Of a stretch of 64,000 nucleotides of DNA, positions 53,967-62,116 are shown in pieces (position 1 is the stretch's first letter; every line of letters begins with the position of its first letter). A program made the position numbers and the translations under genes. The DNA is from CAVTYH01 sp963738835 (GTDB lineage Bacteria; Planctomycetota; Planctomycetia; Pirellulales; JADZDJ01): positions 496,001-560,000 of the forward strand of contig CAVTYH010000002.1 in assembly GCA_963738835.1 (NCBI GenBank), written 5' to 3'. The notes under the pieces are model-generated. The model was not told where the DNA came from and ran no database searches. It worked only from the letters and a program-made list of their open reading frames with translations.

Positions 53967-55475
53967 CTAGCGTAATTCTTTCGGATGCAACGGTTCGTGG
54001 TTGTGGTCCGGATCCGGCACAGGCACTGGCGCCTCGGACGAATTCAGAGGCTGCGGATAAGTAGTAGTCGGAGGCAGAACCGAAATCGGCCGATTCAACT
54101 TTTTCGGGACGGGCGGCGGCGTTGTCCCCGGCTTTTCTTGGCCGCTGGATGCTAACAGATCGTCCATTCGACGCTCGATCAGGCTCTCCCGACTCTGATC
54201 GCGATTGGAGATTTCTTTTTCCAGCCGATCGAGCCGCTCTCGCATTTGTTTCAGTTCTGCGGCCTGGTCCTTTTGCTGTGTTTCAAATTGCTGTCTCAGC
54301 AACGACTTCAGCTCGTCTTTATGACGGGCGGTTTCCTTCTCCTCGTCAGGTGTGGGGTTCGCCATTTTTTCGCGACGAGCGAGGTCAGCCGCAAGGTTCT
54401 TGATGCGCTGGTCGGCTGCTTTATCGACGCGAAAATCCGAACGGTCGCTCATCGATGGGTCGGCGTAACCCTTCCATTGTTGGAGCAGCGCATCCCAAGG
54501 CACTTGACCCGAATCACTACTGCGAAGCCGCTCTTCCATCGCGCGTCGCTGGGCTTCATAAGCGCGGCGTTGATCTTCAGCGGCACGGCGTTGCTCTTCC
54601 ATCGTTTGTCGCAAGGATTCATAAATCTTGGCGGAATCTTCAGTCTTATTGGTCATCGACTCGGCCTGGCTCAGTAGCTCGTTCATCTGCTTCATTCGCT
54701 GATCGACCGCCTTGGCCGCTGCATCGGCTGCTTTGGCCGCCGTGTCCGCATCGCGCAGTTGTTTTTCGATCGCTTCGCGATTGCCAGGAGCCCCGGAGTA
54801 AAACCCGCCCGCACCGAAGCCGCTGCTGCCGAATGCTCCGCCACCGCCAAATCCGCCGCCACCTTTGCCGCCGCCGCCAAACCCGCCGCTACCGCCACCG
54901 GTTGTTGCCCCTGGCTGGTTTTGATGGCCTTCGAACAAAGCTCCGCCGCCGCCACCGGAACGCGCACTACCGCTTGCGCCTTTTGGTGCCGGTTTTTCCT
55001 GCCGCCGCGATTCTGTTCCGTCGAGTTTCATCAACAGTGCTTCAATCATCGCCAAATCCTTGGACGAGCCTCGCGTCAGCAACTGATTGGTACGCTCGTC
55101 GGCGACGATCGCTACGTCCAAGTTCGGCAGAAGCCGCTTCAATTGATCCGCCGTGACGGTCGCTTCGGCATTCATGAGACTGAAGATTTTCAATTGATCG
55201 TCTGGCTCTTTCTCGGACCCAAGTGCCGGAGACGTCACGTGATCCAAAATCGGTTTGGTCGGCCTGGGGATAGGGGTTGGCGTCGGGTTGCCAATAGGGT
55301 CTGCTGCGAGCTGCGGCTTCACCGTCGCTGACTGAGCTACCGGCGCAAGGCCCGCACGTGGTGGTTCAGTTGTGGGCAACGATTGAGGCGAATCCTGTCC
55401 GTTGACGATTGCCCCGGGCGCCAGGTAGGCGATCAGTGCAATCAAAGCCATTCGATGTAACATGTGATGATTCAT
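53967..55475 (-). CDS. Secreted secretin-N-domain (NolW-like) protein with Gly-rich and coiled-coil regions
   Basis: A 502-residue exported protein (signal peptide: HRMALIALIAYLAPGAIVNG). Residues about 90-155 match a secretin N-domain (NolW) fold: LKIFSLMNAEATVTADQLKR, VAIVADERTNQLLTRGSSKD, LAMIEALLMKLDG. Then a Gly-rich linker (residues about 175-235) and a long charged helix (residues about 235-450, heavy in Gln, Arg, Glu and Lys) precede a Pro-rich tail. Its ATG at 55475 overlaps the stop of the kinase gene, so it is the third gene of the sigma-kinase operon. The context suggests a periplasmic output or sensor linked to the kinase. Confidence 0.75.
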   Translation of the reverse strand: MNHHMLHRMALIALIAYLAPGAIVNGQDSPQSLPTTEPPRAGLAPVAQSATVKPQLAADPIGNPTPTPIPRPTKPILDHVTSPALGSEKEPDDQLKIFSLMNAEATVTADQLKRLLPNLDVAIVADERTNQLLTRGSSKDLAMIEALLMKLDGTESRRQEKPAPKGASGSARSGGGGGALFEGHQNQPGATTGGGSGGFGGGGKGGGGFGGGGAFGSSGFGAGGFYSGAPGNREAIEKQLRDADTAAKAADAAAKAVDQRMKQMNELLSQAESMTNKTEDSAKIYESLRQTMEEQRRAAEDQRRAYEAQRRAMEERLRSSDSGQVPWDALLQQWKGYADPSMSDRSDFRVDKAADQRIKNLAADLARREKMANPTPDEEKETARHKDELKSLLRQQFETQQKDQAAELKQMRERLDRLEKEISNRDQSRESLIERRMDDLLASSGQEKPGTTPPPVPKKLNRPISVLPPTTTYPQPLNSSEAPVPVPDPDHNHEPLHPKELR

Positions 55476-57103
55476 GGTTCAGACTCCTGTGTGGGTGGTG
55501 ATGATTCGTTTTCCGGCAGCGATTGCGATTCTATCGAGGAAATTCGGGCTTCGAGCCGTTGAATTTCGTTCCGTAGCTCACGGATTTCGCGACTTACGTC
55601 TTCATCGCTCCACGTCGACGACGGCTGCGGAGAAAAGGTCCCGGCGCTCGGCGGCTGATCGACTGGATCAGTTGCAGTATCGGAAGCAGACAAACCGGCA
55701 GGTGCAGGTCCGCTGATCCATTTGCCCGCTCCGATCAATAGGGCGATCACAAGCAGGCTCGCCAAAGCAAAGCTTTTCCAGCGGTTGGTGATGAACGAAG
55801 CAGCGCGCCGCACTGGGAGTGGGGAGTATCGTAGAAGCCAAGCGGCGCGCCGCAGTTGGGGTACCGGCGTTTTCACGGGAATTAAATTGAGCACGGCCGC
55901 TGGTAGCGGCGAGGCAGTCGGTTGTTGCACATGGGCCAGACATTGTTCCAGCAGACCGGCAATTTCCTGGGCCGTTTCGAACCGCTCGGCTGAATTCTTG
56001 GCGTGCAAGCGGCTGACGAACACGTCAAGCCATTCGGGAATTGCCGGATTGATTTCGCGAATCGGCCGTGGCTGGTCGTCGCAAATCCGTCGCAGAATGC
56101 CGTAACTGGTTTCCGAGCGAAACGGCGGCCGGCCGGTACACATGGCATACATCACGCTGCCGAGACTAAACAAATCGCTGCGCGAATCGACCAGCTCGCC
56201 GCGGGCTTGCTCTGGCGACATGTACTGCGGCGTGCCGGCGATGACGCCGGTGCGCGTCAGGCTGGCATCGTCGGCGGCGCGAGCCAGGCCGAAATCGGTA
56301 ATCTGCAACCGCTCCACGCCATCTTCCAGCAGAATGTTGGCCGGCTTGATGTCGCGATGCACCAAACCCTGCGCGTGAGCCGCGGCCAATCCCGCAGCGA
56401 TTTGCATCGATACGCGCAAGATTTCCGACACGCCGAGCGGGCCATGTTGATTGAGCCGCTTTTCTAGCGAAGCGCCGCGAATGTACGGCATCACGAAAAA
56501 CGGCAGTGGACCGGCATCTGCCACGGCATGAATGGCGACCACGTTTTCGTGAACCACCGACGCCGCCGCGCGGGCTTCGCGGGCAAACCGCTGACGGGCG
56601 GCGCCACTGGTGGCCAACTGCGGTGCGAGAACTTTGATGGCCACGTAACGATTGAGAGCTTGATCGAAGCCTTTGAGCACCACCCCCATACCGCCGCGAC
56701 CGACCACGCCGGCAATTTCATATCCGCCGAGCCGACCGAGCATGCGGGGATCGTCAGTCGGGCCGAGGACGGCCAGAACATCGTCGATGGGGGCGAGTTC
56801 GAGATCGCCGGTGGCATCGGCGTTTCCGCTCGACGGGGTCCCCAAGCCCAGGGGTTGCAACCCCTGGGCTTGCTCACGAACTTGGTCTTGTAGAGGCAAT
56901 GCGCTTTCAGAACTCAAGAACTCGCGGGCGGCTTGCCAATCGCCATCATTGGCGGCGCTCAATTCCAACGCCCGCCGGCAATCGGCACACGCTTCCAAGT
57001 GGGCTTCGAATTCGGCCCGTTCGTTGTCCGTAAGCAAATCGGCGAGACACTGCTCGATTCGCCGCGGATCGCATTGGATTTGCTTATTGTTCATCGATTC
57101 CAT
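55472..57103 (-). CDS. Membrane Ser/Thr protein kinase with N-terminal zinc finger
   Basis: A 543-residue kinase. Residues about 12-50 form an anti-sigma-like zinc finger (H-x3-C-x2-C in HLEACADCRRALE). The PknB-type kinase domain (about 125-390) is complete: GRGGMGVVLKG, AIKVL, HRDIKPANILL, DFGLA, GTPQYMSPEQ. A transmembrane helix (about 440-462, FALASLLVIALLIGAGKWIS) puts a C-terminal coiled coil (about 500-530) outside. It probably pairs with the ECF factor encoded just upstream. A 28-base palindrome (56844-56871) is inserted in frame, encoding EQAQGLQPLGLG (residues about 78-89) between the zinc finger and the kinase. Confidence 0.93.
   Translation of the reverse strand: MESMNNKQIQCDPRRIEQCLADLLTDNERAEFEAHLEACADCRRALELSAANDGDWQAAREFLSSESALPLQDQVREQAQGLQPLGLGTPSSGNADATGDLELAPIDDVLAVLGPTDDPRMLGRLGGYEIAGVVGRGGMGVVLKGFDQALNRYVAIKVLAPQLATSGAARQRFAREARAAASVVHENVVAIHAVADAGPLPFFVMPYIRGASLEKRLNQHGPLGVSEILRVSMQIAAGLAAAHAQGLVHRDIKPANILLEDGVERLQITDFGLARAADDASLTRTGVIAGTPQYMSPEQARGELVDSRSDLFSLGSVMYAMCTGRPPFRSETSYGILRRICDDQPRPIREINPAIPEWLDVFVSRLHAKNSAERFETAQEIAGLLEQCLAHVQQPTASPLPAAVLNLIPVKTPVPQLRRAAWLLRYSPLPVRRAASFITNRWKSFALASLLVIALLIGAGKWISGPAPAGLSASDTATDPVDQPPSAGTFSPQPSSTWSDEDVSREIRELRNEIQRLEARISSIESQSLPENESSPPTQESEP
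56844..56871. repeat. 28-base perfect palindrome, family C, copy 2, inside the kinase gene
   Basis: Identical over all 28 bases to 12722-12749. It lies in frame in the linker between the zinc finger and the kinase domain. Confidence 0.9.
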
Positions 57104-57120
57104 CTCCCTCAGCCATCAGA

Positions 57121-57148
57121 ATACACACACGCCTGGTGGAAACCTGAC
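57121..57148 (-). promoter_or_regulatory. Shared ECF-type promoter motif before the kinase
   Basis: Read on the minus strand: GTCAG, 13 bases, GTGTGTGTAT. The same elements with the same 13-base spacing precede the ECF sigma gene at 57844-57871. The downstream box ends 17 bases before the kinase start codon. Confidence 0.6.
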
Positions 57149-57162
57149 AAATACGTAGCCGC

Positions 57163-57199
57163 GTCTCTCCGATACGCATTCCAGTCTCGGAGAGACTGG
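57163..57199. promoter_or_regulatory. Two mutually exclusive hairpins after the sigma gene
   Basis: GTCTCTCCGA (57163-57172) pairs with TCGGAGAGAC (57187-57196), a 10-bp stem. CCAGTCTC (57181-57188) pairs with GAGACTGG (57192-57199), an 8-bp stem. The two share bases, so only one can form. They lie between the sigma stop (57201) and the kinase promoter. A U-tract is lacking. Confidence 0.5.
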
Positions 57200-57200
57200 T

Positions 57201-57803
57201 CTAGGTAAAATCATCCGGCTCGAACTCGGCAACTTTTTCTTTCAAGCGACGCATGATTCGGCTGCGGGCGGCATAAATGGCTCCGCACGACATGTCGAGT
57301 CGCGTAGCTACTTCCTCGGCACTTAGCTGCTCAATCGCCGTGAGCCAAAAGGCGTCCCAAGTATCCGGTCGAAATTCGTCGTGAATCCGATCGGCGGCCC
57401 AGCGGAAAATTTCGCGGCGCAATTCCAGACGCACCAAGTCCGATGTTGGGCCATCCGCCGCTGGCAGATGATTCAATTGGTTTAATACGCCCGTGTCGCC
57501 GGCCGCTCGATCGGGCGCAGCGCGGGTCAGTGCGTTGATGATAAAATTTGTAGCGATGCGATGCAGCCACGTGCGAAAACGCGCCCGCGTGGGATCGGTC
57601 TGCCAGCGGTCGATCGCTTTCGACACGGCGGTGAGCACCTGCTGAGCCAGATCGTCGGCATCGGCCGGCTGTAATCCGCGCCGCAGTGCCAGCCGCTGGA
57701 TGACCGGCGTATAAACCTGCGCAAACTCCATCCAGGCCGCTTGATCGGCGCGGTCGGCCAATCGCACCAGCAGGCTGGGTCGGGTTTCCGGCGAGGGGCT
57801 CAT
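57201..57803 (-). CDS. ECF-family RNA polymerase sigma factor
   Basis: A 200-residue ECF sigma factor. Region 2 (about residues 22-88: WMEFAQVYTPVIQRLALRRG, DADDLAQQVLTAV, FRTWLHRIATNFIINALTR) and region 4 (about 135-190: AIEQLSAEEVATRLDMSCGA, YAARSRIMRRLKEKV) are present; no region 3. The planctomycete pattern is a sigma factor paired with a zinc-finger Ser/Thr kinase, as here. A promoter-like motif at 57844-57871 is repeated before the kinase gene, which suggests autoregulation. The ATG at 57803 is used. Confidence 0.92.
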   Translation of the reverse strand: MSPSPETRPSLLVRLADRADQAAWMEFAQVYTPVIQRLALRRGLQPADADDLAQQVLTAVSKAIDRWQTDPTRARFRTWLHRIATNFIINALTRAAPDRAAGDTGVLNQLNHLPAADGPTSDLVRLELRREIFRWAADRIHDEFRPDTWDAFWLTAIEQLSAEEVATRLDMSCGAIYAARSRIMRRLKEKVAEFEPDDFT

Positions 57804-57843
57804 ACAGTTGAGTCTGGCGCGTGGAATTACGGGTGTCTACACA

Positions 57844-57871
57844 ATACACACACCGGAGGCCAGAATCTGAC
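57844..57871 (-). promoter_or_regulatory. Shared ECF-type promoter motif before the sigma gene
   Basis: On the minus strand: GTCAG, 13 bases, GTGTGTGTAT, matching the motif before the kinase. It lies 40 bases before the sigma start codon. Further upstream at 57876-57935 the motif GTGTCTGG(G) recurs four times. Confidence 0.6.
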
Positions 57872-57989
57872 GACCAGTTGGTGTTTTGGTGTCTGGGTAG
57901 TCCAGGTGTCTGGGTGTCTGGTAGTCTGGTGTGGTATATCGACGCTTGCCCAAGAAACTCAGACACCGAGACCTCCAGACGACCCAACG

Positions 57990-59042
57990 ATGCCCGTTCC
58001 CGTCGAACCGCCGATTCGAGCCGAGCTGCGCATCCAAACGGTGTGCTTGTCGATCTTGACGGTCGTAGCCGTGGCATTTGCGTTGTTCTGGCTTCAGCCG
58101 GTGATGATCCCGGTTGTCGTGGCGGCGTTTTTGGCCTTCGCACTCATGCCGGTTGTCGATTGGCTGGAGGCGCATGCTCGATTATCGCGCACCATTTCGG
58201 TGTGCCTGGCATTGTTGCTCGCACTGTTGGTCCTGACCGCGGTCGGCAGGCTGGTCTCGATTTCGGTCAACCAGGTAATGGAAAACTCAGATCAATATCA
58301 AAAACAGATCAAGAAGATCCTTGATTATGTGGTTAAGAAGCTGCCGTGGATTGATGCTATGGTTTCCGACATCCCGCCAGGGTTTGTTCAATCGTCGCTC
58401 TTAAAGGCCACCAATGCCATCTGGGGCGTTGTATCCCAAAGTCTGCTGGTGCTGTTGTTCCTGTTTTTTCTGCTGATGAGCAGCGTGAAACGTGATCGGC
58501 CAATTGGCGGAGCATGGGGCGAAATGGAATCGCGAATTCGGGCCTACATTCTAACCATGACTCTGTTGTGCGGCGTTAGCGGCGTGCTTGTGGGCAGTGT
58601 CTTGTCGGTCATCGGAGTTCAGTTAGCGGTGTTATTTGGATTGCTCACGTTCTTGCTGAATTTCATTCCCCAAGTGGGATCGTTCATTGCCACGTTGCTA
58701 CCGGTGCCGATAGTGTTCTTGTCGCCCGATTTTCCGCTGCCCAAGGCGATTTTGGCCATTGCCATTCCGGCCGTGATTCAATTCGTCATCGGCAATTTCA
58801 TTCAACCGAAGATGATGGGCGAATCGATGAAGTTGCATCCGGTTGTGATTCTGATGGCGTTGATTTTCTGGGGTATGTTATGGGGCATCGTAGGCGCATT
58901 CCTCGCCGTGCCCATCACGTCGATTATTAGAATTGCCTGCGATCGGCATCCGCTCACCAAGCCAATTGCGAATCTCATGGCCGGCCGTTTGGATGCTTTA
59001 CGTGATGAGCCGCCCCCTCAGGATTTGGTTGTGGATGGGTAA
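57990..59042 (+). CDS. AI-2E family transporter (YdiK/PerM-like permease)
   Basis: A 350-residue inner-membrane protein with about seven to eight hydrophobic segments: VCLSILTVVAVAFALFWLQP at the N-terminus, LLALLVLTAVGRLVS, a soluble loop (about residues 90-140), then LLVLLFLFFLLMSSVK, the conserved FGLLTFLLNFIPQVGSFIAT and the C-terminal IQPKMMGESMKLHPVVILMA with GIVGAFLAVPITSII. Members export small molecules; AI-2 is only one claimed substrate. Start ATG 57990. It is divergent from the sigma operon with 186 bases between, so the region may be shared by promoters. Confidence 0.9.
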   Translation: MPVPVEPPIRAELRIQTVCLSILTVVAVAFALFWLQPVMIPVVVAAFLAFALMPVVDWLEAHARLSRTISVCLALLLALLVLTAVGRLVSISVNQVMENSDQYQKQIKKILDYVVKKLPWIDAMVSDIPPGFVQSSLLKATNAIWGVVSQSLLVLLFLFFLLMSSVKRDRPIGGAWGEMESRIRAYILTMTLLCGVSGVLVGSVLSVIGVQLAVLFGLLTFLLNFIPQVGSFIATLLPVPIVFLSPDFPLPKAILAIAIPAVIQFVIGNFIQPKMMGESMKLHPVVILMALIFWGMLWGIVGAFLAVPITSIIRIACDRHPLTKPIANLMAGRLDALRDEPPPQDLVVDG

Positions 59043-59340
59043 GTGGCGCGGAATTTGTCGTTTGGAAGCGGTGAGAGATTCTCATCCAACCAAAAGTCCG
59101 TCGCCAAAGTGTGCCTGTTCGCTAGCGTCTTGCCGCTAGGCCTTAAAAAGCTTTGCGAGAAATGCTGTGCAAATGGCTGGCGGCAGCACGGCGAAGGGCT
59201 ATGATTGTGGAGAGACCTGCACGGATTGCACCGCTTGCACTGGGTCGCTTCTGGCGAGAACGGATTTCTCAGGGTGCTGAGACGGTCGTTCTAAATTTCT
59301 TCGCCATCCAAATTCCTTGATCGCTTTCAGGAGATTTCTC
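59043..59340. other. Intergenic region without supported gene
   Basis: About 300 bases. It holds GAGAACGGATTTCTC (59266-59280), a short palindrome, and the AGGAG ribosome site (59329-59333) of the next gene. No promoter boxes are convincing. Confidence 0.35.
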
Positions 59341-60272
59341 ATGCGAAAAACAATTCCTTCCCTGTTGGCGGCTGCGCTCGTCGTTGGCGCGGCCTGGTGG
59401 TTGTCGGCGGCCGATCGTCCGAGTGCGCCAGCTCGCCCAGTGCCGACGAACAGAAGTTGCGCGCGGCATGTCAAGCCTATGTGAAAGCCGTGAACGCCGA
59501 CGATGCTACGGCGGTAGCAAAACTTTGGGCCGAAGATGCCGACTACGTGAACGACAGCGGCGAAAAATACAAAGGCCGCACGGCCATCGAAAAACTGTTC
59601 AAAGATCAGATGCCCAACATGAAAGGGAAGAAGTTTTCGTTCGAAACGCAATCGCTGAAGTTCGTTGCACCAGGGGTCGCGATCGAAGATGGCATCGGCA
59701 AGTACACCAGCGGCGATGATGAAGACAAACAACCCGGCTCTCGTTACTCTGCGGTCTGGGTTCGCAAGGACGGCAATTGGCAGCTCAGCAGCGTGCGCGA
59801 TTTGGGTGATCTACCGAACGATCAAGAACAAGCCTCGCCGCTGAAGCAGCTTGATTGGATGGTCGGCGATTGGCAATCGGCCGACAGCGATGCCAAAGTC
59901 GAGATGAACTGCGTCAAAGCCTTCGACGGAAAATTCCTGAAGCAGAAGTACGACGTCAAACGAAAGGACGGCGTCGAATTCACCGTCGTCACGATGACAG
60001 GTTGGGATCCTACTCGAGAGCAACTGCGAAGCTGGTTCTTCGATTCGCGCGGCGGCTTCGGCGACGGTTTCTGGACCCGCGAAGGAAACACGTGGAGCAT
60101 CACGACCAACGGCGTATTGGAAGACGGCCGCGTCGGCACATCGTTGAACGTCTGGAAATTCGTCGACGACAACTCGGCGGTGTGGCAATCGAAAGATCGG
60201 GAATTGGATGGCGTCCCGATGCCAGAAACCGAAGTGAAATTTGTTCGCAAAACTGCGGAGGCCGGCAAGTAA
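59341..60272 (+). CDS. Secreted SnoaL/DUF4440-like protein (one frameshift)
   Basis: Reconstructed as 310 residues. ATG 59341, with AGGAG upstream, starts a signal peptide (MRKTIPSLLAAALVVGAAWW). Near 59427-59436 one base is missing, and the frame continues as SPSADEQKLRAACQAYVKAV. Residues about 35-150 form a SnoaL/ketosteroid-isomerase-like fold (VKAVNADDATAVAKLWAEDA, YVNDSGEKYKGRTAIEKLF), and residues about 165-300 a lipocalin-like DUF1579 type segment (LDWMVGDWQS, TGWDPTREQLRSWFFDSRGG). It is exported. Proteins of this layout are common in planctomycetes; function unknown. Confidence 0.8.
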
Positions 60273-60371
60273 GCGTCGGAAAGCAAGCGATACGACCGGG
60301 CGTCAGCACCGTGCTGATAGTAATTCGCTGATCGAGAATTCGATTCACTCCGCAAATTAAGGATCACTTTT

Positions 60372-62052
60372 ATGAAACACTTTTTCATTATCCTCGGACT
60401 TTTCGCGGCGCTGGCGCTGGGGGTGGAAACTCTGGCCCGTGGACCAGGTGGTGCGCGTGGCGGTGGTGGCGGTGCGCGAATGGGCGGTGGTGGTGCCGCA
60501 CGCGGTGGCAATTTTGGCGGTGGTGGACGCACTCCGTCGTTTGGCGGGGGCGGCGCGGCAGCGCGGCCTTCCATTTCACGTCCATCGTTTGCTGGCGGCG
60601 GCAATGCCGCCCGGCCTTCGTTCGTTCCGCAAAGCCGACCGAACTTTGCGCAGCGGCCAGCTAACATCAGCCGGCCCACGAATATTGGCGGCATCAATCG
60701 GCCGAATTTCTCGGGCAACGCCGGCAGCGGTTTGGCGAATATCAATCGTCCCACGACCGTCAACCGACCGACGTTTCCCACCAGCTTCGATCGCCCCAAC
60801 TTGAACATTGGCGGTGGCGATCGCCCTAGCATCGGCGGCGGCAATCGGCCGGACATCGGCATCGGCAATCGCCCAGATATCGGCCAAGGCAACCGACCCG
60901 ACTGGGCTGGCAATCGGCCAGGCAGCGGTGATCGACCGAGTATTGGAGATCGACCAGGCATCGACAACGGTAACCGACCGGATTGGGCTGGTAATCGGCC
61001 AGGCGGCGGTGATCGGCCTGACTGGTCCGGCAATCGACCGGGCGGCGGTGGAGATCGGCCGGGTGGTGGTGGAGATCGACCCGACTGGTCCGGCAACCGA
61101 CCTGATTGGAACAACCGACCCGACTGGAACAACAACAATCGGCCGAATATTGGCAACAACATCGGCAACAACGTCAACATCAACAACAACTGGAATCACA
61201 ATATCAACAACTGGGCCAATAACGGTCGTCGGCCGTGGACTCAGCCCTGGTACAACCATTACGACCGCTGGCACGGCGATTGGGCGCACGGCCGCTGGAA
61301 CTATTGGGGCGGCAGCTATCCGTGGGCGTGGCTCGGCGCGGGAGCCGTGGCCGGTTGGTGGGCTTCGCCGGCGACGACATATGTGTACACCAATCCCTAT
61401 TACGTCGAACCGGTCGATAGCGGGGTCTACTATCCCGATTATTCGCAGCCCATTCCGCCGCCAGATGAAGAACCGCCAGTCAGTGGTCAAACGACGTATG
61501 ACAATTCGGGCGAAGTTACTGCGGCCTCGGCCAATACGGATGACGACCCCAACACGGCGCAGGCCGTTGCGATTTTCGATGCCGGTCGAGCGCTGTTCAA
61601 GAATGGTGATTTTCAGGGAGCGCTCGACAAAGCAGATCAGGCCATTAAGCTGCTACCCAGCGATGCCACACTGCACGAATTTCGTGCGCTGTGTCTGTTC
61701 GCGCTCAAGCGTTTCAAAGAGGCTGCGGCGACTATCTATGCGGTGTTGGCCGCCGGACCGGGTTGGGATTGGGATACGATGAAGGCGCTGTATCCGGATC
61801 CGTCGATTTACACCGCTCAGCTGCGAGCGCTCGAGGAATTCAAGAAAGCGAATCCCAACTGCGCCGGAGGCAAGTTTTTTGTTGGCCTATCACTATCTGG
61901 TGATGGGATTCCCCGATCAGGCGGCAAAAGAATTGCAGCAGGTGGTGAAGTTGCAGCCCGACGATAAGCTGGCTGCCGCGATTTTGGATGCGCTGCAAAA
62001 GCGCAATCAACCGGCGCCGCAACAACAACCGCCACAGCCCCAGGCCATGTGA
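60372..62052 (+). CDS. Secreted low-complexity GNRP-repeat protein with C-terminal TPR (one frameshift)
   Basis: Reconstructed as 559 residues; ATG 60372. A signal peptide (KHFFIILGLFAALALGVETL) is followed by Gly/Arg/Ala-rich and then Asn/Arg/Pro-rich repeats (about residues 25-290) dominated by units such as GNRPD, GDRP, NRPG and DWSGNRP, then a Trp/Tyr-rich block, and TPR-like helices (about residues 400-530: AVAIFDAGRALFKNGDFQGA). The frame breaks at a T-run (61875-61880) with one T too many; removing it gives GGKFLLAYHYLVMGFPDQAA and a Gln/Pro-rich tail. The repeats are probably disordered and surface-exposed. Confidence 0.8.
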
Positions 62053-62064
62053 TGCGGAGCTGCT

Positions 62065-62106
62065 CCCTCTCCCCGCCGCGGGAGAGGGTCGAGGTGAGAG
62101 GGCAGG
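62065..62106. repeat. Palindromic repeat family A, copy 6
   Basis: CCCTCTCCCCGCCGCGGGAG then AGGGTCGAGGTGAGAGGG, between convergent genes. Confidence 0.75.
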
Positions 62107-62116
62107 AGCGAGTCGC

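Noticed and set aside
60576..61490. 304-codon minus-strand frame and 324-codon plus-strand frame in the GNRP-repeat gene
   Set aside because: Both are by-products of a repetitive GC-rich coding sequence; only the 60372 frame has a signal peptide and TPR end.
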